In this document: positions 7,398 through 11,434 of the stretch, piece by piece
How the letters are laid out: each line of letters opens with the position of its first letter
Position numbering within the stretch: position 1 is the stretch's first letter
Source: Monoraphidium neglectum
Lineage: Eukaryota; Chlorophyta; Chlorophyceae; Sphaeropleales; Selenastraceae
DNA length: 11,434 nucleotides
Assembly (NCBI RefSeq): GCF_000611645.1
Contig: NW_014011734.1
Location: forward strand, 1 to 11,434
Direction of reading: 5' to 3'
Made by a program: the position numbers and the translations under genes
Notes under the pieces: generated by a model
What the model was told of the DNA's origin: nothing
Database searches by the model: none
The model's input: only the letters and a program-made list of their open reading frames with translations

Positions 7398-8052
7398 GAT
7401 GATTGGAGTTGCACGCGAGAATTACCTCACCTTGCCCCCCTTCCAGTTCCCCCCGCATCAAGGTGATTGCCCCGCCCGGCCAGGGGCCCGGGATCGAGCG
7501 TGAATGGCGTCCGCAGCTGCATCGCCCTGCGCATGCCAACAGGCAACCCCCCACTCTCCTGCAGGCGTGGGTGGCGATTACGGCTGCAGGTGACTACGGT
7601 ACTGGCGGTTGTTGACCGTGGTTCGCGAGGCACTGCCATGGCAAGGCACTCGTTGCATCACGAATTGGGTAGCGGTACAAGGCATTTTGCTATTCACACA
7701 GGCTTGTGCTACTGCACTCCGCGTCCGCATTGCAAGCGGGCCCGCATTGCGTCACAAGCCAACTTCAATCCTTCAAGTGCGATGTGGCTGAAGGGGGGAT
7801 GTCTTGACTGCGATTATGGGAAGCACTTCGGACTTGTTGTGTTAGCAGCCACGACTACATTACCCTCAAAAACTCCAGCCCTTCCCCTCGCACACGATAG
7901 ATCGGCAGATCTACCGTATGCTCGGCTCGGGGATCGCCTCCGAAGTGCGCATTCAAACGAGCAGTTTAGTCTCAAGACACGTTCCTCGCGCCCGACTCTC
8001 ATCTTGGCTGCCCCTGAGGCGAGGCAGCAGCAGCGACACCTGCAGCGGCGGC

Positions 8053-10380
8053 ATGGTGCAGCACGAGGACCCGCAGCCGCTACAGCAGCAGCACCCAACA
8101 CCAGCAGTGGTCCATTTTGCAACTGGCAACAAGAAAAAGCTGGAGGAGGTGCGAAGGCAATGTCCGTGGCCCAGGCGGATACCGTGGGGCATGGGTGCAG
8201 CTTGGCGCATGGGCGCAGGGAGGAAGGTACTGGCCATGAATCTGCAGCTGCGCGGGGTTGGGTCGCAGGGGGCAGGCGGCGCCTGCAGTACCCATTTTAG
8301 GCATAGCTTTTAAGATGCATTATCGTCAGCGGCGGCCGCCATCCCTCAATGACAGGTCGTCGCAATCCTGGGAGCTGGGCAGAAGCTGCCGTTCACCGTT
8401 GACTCAGTCAAGATCGACCTTCCAGAGCTGCAGGTCGGACAGCTGCCTCGTAGACATGAAAATGATTTTGTGCATCAAGACTGGCAACCAGGGCCGTTCC
8501 ATTCCGAAGGTTTCCCATCTGCTCAGCAGCCTTCATAAACCAGCAGCTTGCAAGAACCAGTGCGCTGCGCACGCCGGGGTTGCTGGTCAGGGCGGCGCTC
8601 GTGGACATAGCTGCGCGCCGAACGCTGGCAGGTTGGCAAGATGAAGCCACCAAACTGCGTGGCCCGCAAACCCACCTCCGCTGCCCGCCCTCGCCCCCGC
8701 CTCCCGCCACTCCCCGCCCTCTCCTTCCGTGCCGCCGCTCGCCGCCCTCCCCTTGCATGCGCTGCAGGGGGAGCCCGAGGAGATCAGCCGGGAAAAGTGC
8801 CGCCTGGCAGCCAAGGCGGTGGGGTCGGCGGTGATGGTGGAGGACACGTCACTGTGCTTCAACGCACTGCAGGCGAGGGACGGATCCGGGCAGCAAGGGC
8901 CAGATTCGGGCAGCCAAGGGTGATGCAGCGCTGCTGAATATGGACGCGTGTACTGCTTGTTGTTGTGTGCGGCCTTCTTGGGCCGAGGGGCGTGCCTGAG
9001 GAGCACAGCTGTCTGCAGGTTTGCAGCTTTGTTCTCGATTTGCCCCGGCCACACGCTGACCAGGGCTCGTCACCATCCCTCCCCTGGCCCCACTTGGCTC
9101 CACCCTGCATAGCTCCACCCATGCTCACGCATCCCTTCTCACTCTCACACATGATACCCACCCTTAGGGACTGCCAGGGCCCTACATCAAGTGGTTCCTG
9201 GAAAAGCTGGGCCACGATGGCCTCAACCGCATGCTCGGTGGGGGCCAGCACCCCAGCCCAGCAGTTGAAACGCTGCCGTGGCAGCACAGCGAGCCTCTGC
9301 CCCACTGTGCATGCGTCCAGCTGTTGCCGTCATGCACCGTTCGCTTGCGGCTGTCACGTCAGGCAGTGTGCTGCCAGGGTTTCAAAGAGTGATGCTCCCT
9401 ACCCTTGCCGCAACATGACGTCGCACATGCGCCAACGTTTGCAGCCGGCTTTGACGACAAGACTGCCTACGCCCAGTGCATCTTTGCATACGCGCCTGGT
9501 GAGGGCGGCATCGGAGCCTGTTGGGGCTGCATGTCGTCAAAGATGAACTCTGGAAAGTTGTCTGATTGCATGCGCTCAGGCTTGCTACTCTGATAAGATC
9601 AAGCACAGGCTGCGGCATCGCCCGTGTGCTGCTCCGATGGACACCAAGGGCATGTGCAGCCGTGTGCACCCCAACCCACGCAGAGCCCTGCCCTCCCTGG
9701 GCACCTGGCAGGGTCCCACCAACCCTCTCCTCTCGCACCCCTCGACCCCGCGGCAGGCCCCGGCGTGGAGCCAGTCGTGTTCGTCGGCCGCACCCATGGC
9801 CGCATTGTGCCTGCCCGTGGGGACAACCAGTTCGGCTGGGACCCCATCTTTGAACCTGAGGGATTTGATGAGACGTACGCTGAGCTGGACAAGGACATCA
9901 AGAATACCATCAGCCATCGGTGGGCAGGAGCGGGGGCGGCGCCGGGGCCGGGGCCGGGGGCGGGGCCGAGGCCGCGGCCGGGGCCGGGGGCTGCGGGTGC
10001 GAGCTGCAGGGGCGACTGGAGCGTGGACTCAGGATGGGGGCACGAGGGGGGGCTGCGGCAGCGCAGTAATCCCAGTGTTGTCCCAGGGGAATGAGCTCAG
10101 CTGGGCATGGAGCAGCAGGGTGTTGAAGATCGCAGCCCTTCCGATGTTGTCTCAAGCGGGCGCCCTTCATGCATAGGGCGCTTCATCCTGCTCTCAGCCT
10201 GCACCCTTCGCCAATTTTGACGCACGGCGCGACCTGCTGACGCAGCCTGTGTCTGCACACAATCTACTGTCATCATCTGCATCATCGGCGCCCGCCCCCC
10301 CTTCCCATGCGGCCAGGTACCGCGCCCTGGACAAGCTGAGGGACTACCTGCTGGCTGGGGCGCCACAGGGGGACTCGTGA
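8053..10380 (+). CDS. ITPA: Inosine triphosphate pyrophosphatase (ITPase/HAM1 family), seven exons
   Basis: Exons: 8053-8148, 8356-8433, 8768-8872, 9168-9237, 9445-9498, 9757-9919, 10317-10380, giving 209 aa, near the usual 190-200. The enzyme hydrolyses ITP, dITP and XTP to monophosphates plus pyrophosphate, keeping deaminated purines out of RNA and DNA. Family motifs: [11 protein letters not shown] (22-32, with the TGNxxK substrate loop at 24-29), [11 protein letters not shown] (82-92, with the family's metal-site acidic pair), [13 protein letters not shown] (95-107), AGFDDKTAY (117-125), GRTHGRIV (145-152), [11 protein letters not shown] (160-170) and SHRYRAL near the end. Introns are GT-AG except intron 3, which must use a GC donor (CAG|GCGAGG). 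The ATG at 8053 has a very good context (GCGGCATGG). An in-frame ATG at 7918 would add 45 Arg/Ser-rich residues. It diverges from bL25 and converges on DIM1. Confidence 0.95.
9930..9985 (+). repeat. GGGGCC-rich tract with G-quadruplex motif in ITPA intron 6
   Basis: Just inside the intron that begins at 9920, the sense strand is almost pure G/C with GGGGCC-like units. G runs at 9944-9947, 9950-9953, 9956-9960 and 9962-9965 are separated by one or two bases, which satisfies the standard G-quadruplex pattern and would be present in the pre-mRNA. Confidence 0.75.
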
Positions 10381-10703
10381 GCAGAGCGCAGCGCCCCTCG
10401 TTACGCCAAGATTAATCAGAATTGTTGACGCCGCTCCGCCGCCACATCATGGAGCAGCGCCGTGGAAACTCGCGTGTCCTTAACCGCCAAGGACTGCCCA
10501 ATATCAATCGTGTCCCATGTCAATTTGGAGCCCGATTGGCCCGATCAATTGCATTGATTACTTGCAGTCACATCAGGCTGGCAAAGTCATCGCCTGCTGC
10601 ATGACTGGCCAGTCGCAAATGCCGAGGTGGGCTGTATACAGCAGCGCAAATGCGCTGAGCGTGCGGGCAGCACGATGACGTGTGTCAGTGTCCGTGAGAG
10701 AGG

Positions 10704-10708
10704 TGTAA
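10704..10708 (+). terminator. TGTAA candidate poly(A) signal for ITPA
   Basis: This + strand TGTAA is 324 bases past the ITPA stop at 10378-10380, a plausible chlorophyte 3' UTR length. I saw no nearer copy. Confidence 0.5.
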
Positions 10709-10739
10709 CATTGAACGCATTCGCACATGGGCAACTTGA

Positions 10740-10744
10740 TTACA
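10740..10744 (-). terminator. TGTAA candidate poly(A) signal for DIM1/TXNL4A
   Basis: TTACA on the + strand is TGTAA for the minus-strand gene, 315 bases beyond its stop at 11059. It faces the ITPA signal at 10704-10708 with a 31-base gap. Confidence 0.5.
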
Positions 10745-11058
10745 GGCAGATATTGTACCGCCACTCTGCGGCAGTACCCTGTTGCAGAGGGCAGGCCGCT
10801 GCGCTGATGGCGCTCGCCGGCCCCCATGCGCGCATACCCACGCTGTTGGCCCGCGCCGCTTTGGCGGCGATCAGCGCAAAACAATTTGATTTTAACCTGC
10901 CGCGCGTGCGACCAGGCGCGACCGGCTGCCTCAGCGCGCGTTTTTCGTGCTGCACGCACAGTCTCGCGCCGCAGCTCGCCCGCGCAACGCCGCGCGCGCA
11001 CGCAGCGTGCGGCGCCAGCCCTGTGTCCCCCGCGCACGCTCCTGCGGCCCCCTTGCGC

Positions 11059-11434
11059 TCAGTAGCGGTACTTGGTCGAGTAATCCTTTGGCGACACCAC
11101 CAGACCGCGCCCCTTGCGGGCCCCGCGGTACACCGTCTCCACAATATCGATGAACTCCTGCTTGTCGCTCAGCGCCCAGTTGATCTTGTTGTTGTTTCCT
11201 GGCGGGGGTTGGGAGAGCACACAGGGGAGGCAGGGTCGCCGAGAGGGGGGTTTGGGGTGGCGCGGGGTGGGGCGGAGGGGTTTGGTGGGGTGCCTCCAGG
11301 GCGGGGTATGATGGGCGAACTCAAGGGGAGGGCTTATGCGCCGTTGCAGCCCTCTGACTACCCGCCAATCACTGCAGGTGGCACGCACAAAGCCCGGCAA
11401 TCCGCACCCACACCGATGCGGACCACGGTACGTG
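11059..11434 (-). CDS. TXNL4A: U5 snRNP 15 kDa thioredoxin-fold protein (DIM1/Dib1/YLS8), 3' part
   Basis: Only the last exon (11198-11059) is present. It starts in phase 1 after CCCCGCCAG and finishes the Gly codon before NNNKINWALSDKQEF, then gives IDIVETVYRGARKGRG and LVVSPKDYSTKYRY, and TGA. This is the extremely conserved C-terminus of the about 142-residue DIM1/TXNL4A family, a component of the U5 and U4/U6.U5 tri-snRNP needed for spliceosome activation. It should not be confused with the rRNA dimethylase also called Dim1. Bases 11199-11434 are the G-rich intron (C-rich in the sense strand); the expected preceding residues (an IDLGT-type strand) were not found, so upstream exons lie beyond the right edge. 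The gene converges on ITPA. The identification is firm; the incompleteness is due to the window edge. Confidence 0.96.
   Translation of the reverse strand, partial: TYRGPHRCGCGLPGFVRATCSDWRVVRGLQRRISPPLEFAHHTPPWRHPTKPLRPTPRHPKPPSRRPCLPCVLSQPPPGNNNKINWALSDKQEFIDIVETVYRGARKGRGLVVSPKDYSTKYRY

Larger units (their letters stand above)
6447..8052. promoter_or_regulatory. Divergent spacer between bL25 and ITPA
   Basis: This 1.6 kb must hold the promoters of both divergent genes. No TATA box was recognised. CACGTG, the G-box core, is at about 6609-6614. Within the spacer are unassigned open frames (6416-6747), a strong isolated donor-like CG|GTGAGT at 6975, G-rich sequence at about 7240-7280, a 30-bp-period repeat (7278-7397), and a possible ITPA leader (7918-8052). 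It is long for a compact algal bidirectional promoter, so an unrecognised gene or a decayed insertion is possible. Confidence 0.4.
10381..11058. other. Convergent 3' region between ITPA and DIM1/TXNL4A
   Basis: No supported exon lies here. The longest minus-strand frame (10573-11037) starts only at a GTG and has an Arg/Cys/Ala composition typical of non-coding GC-rich sequence. The region holds TGTAA signals for both flanking genes and is best read as two 3' UTRs meeting near 10700-10750. Confidence 0.55.

Noticed and set aside
6997..7554. Minus-strand 185-aa frame through the 30-bp repeat
   Set aside because: It begins at GTG, has no splice or family support, and the repeat is open on both strands, so openness is weak evidence.
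10573..11037. Minus-strand 154-aa frame downstream of DIM1
   Set aside because: It begins at GTG, has shadow-like composition, and lies in the expected 3' UTR of DIM1, crossing both TGTAA signals.
1..11434. CRISPR arrays, tRNA or rRNA genes, intact transposons
   Set aside because: No regularly spaced direct repeats with unique spacers, no tRNA B-box arm, no rRNA core sequence, and no transposase or reverse-transcriptase motif was seen by eye on either strand.

Overview
The window reads as nuclear DNA of a green alga (Chlorophyta). Genes are split into many short exons by GC-rich introns of about 100-400 bases, nearly all GT-AG. Coding exons are strongly G/C-biased, the sequence is full of TGC/CAG triplets and microsatellites, and the pentamer TGTAA, the usual chlorophyte poly(A) signal, lies 200-330 bases beyond several stop codons. 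No bacterial-style operons, rRNA, tRNA, CRISPR array or intact transposon were seen. The genus cannot be told from the sequence.

Layout, left to right. (1) Bases 2-49 look like the acidic C-terminus of a + strand gene that starts outside the window, with a TGTAA at 319. (2) 549-2518 (+): a six-exon GNAT-family acetyltransferase with a long low-complexity insert. (3) 2871-3890 (+): an unrecognised gene, best read as three exons, ending in three consecutive in-frame stops. (4) 3891-4664: a convergent 3' region with a G12 run and a (CT)n-(CA)n microsatellite. (5) 6446-4665 (-): a five-exon bL25 ribosomal protein with a mitochondrial-type leader. (6) 6447-8052: a 1.6 kb spacer between divergent genes, holding unassigned open frames and a 30-bp-period repeat. 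(7) 8053-10380 (+): a seven-exon ITPA/HAM1 inosine triphosphate pyrophosphatase with one probable GC-AG intron. (8) 10381-11058: a convergent 3' region with TGTAA signals on both strands only 31 bases apart. (9) 11198-11059 (-): the last exon of the U5 snRNP thioredoxin-fold protein DIM1/TXNL4A, whose upstream exons lie beyond the right edge.

The genes are unrelated housekeeping functions (acetyl transfer, mitochondrial translation, nucleotide-pool sanitation, pre-mRNA splicing) and show no sign of acting as one system. Exon models for ITPA, bL25 and the GNAT gene were built by hand: every junction is phase-consistent and the spliced lengths (630, 759 and 1143 nt) are multiples of three. I found no clear undescribed multi-gene system. 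The items most worth a second look are the orphan gene, the 30-bp repeat, a possible leader on ITPA, and the GC-AG introns.
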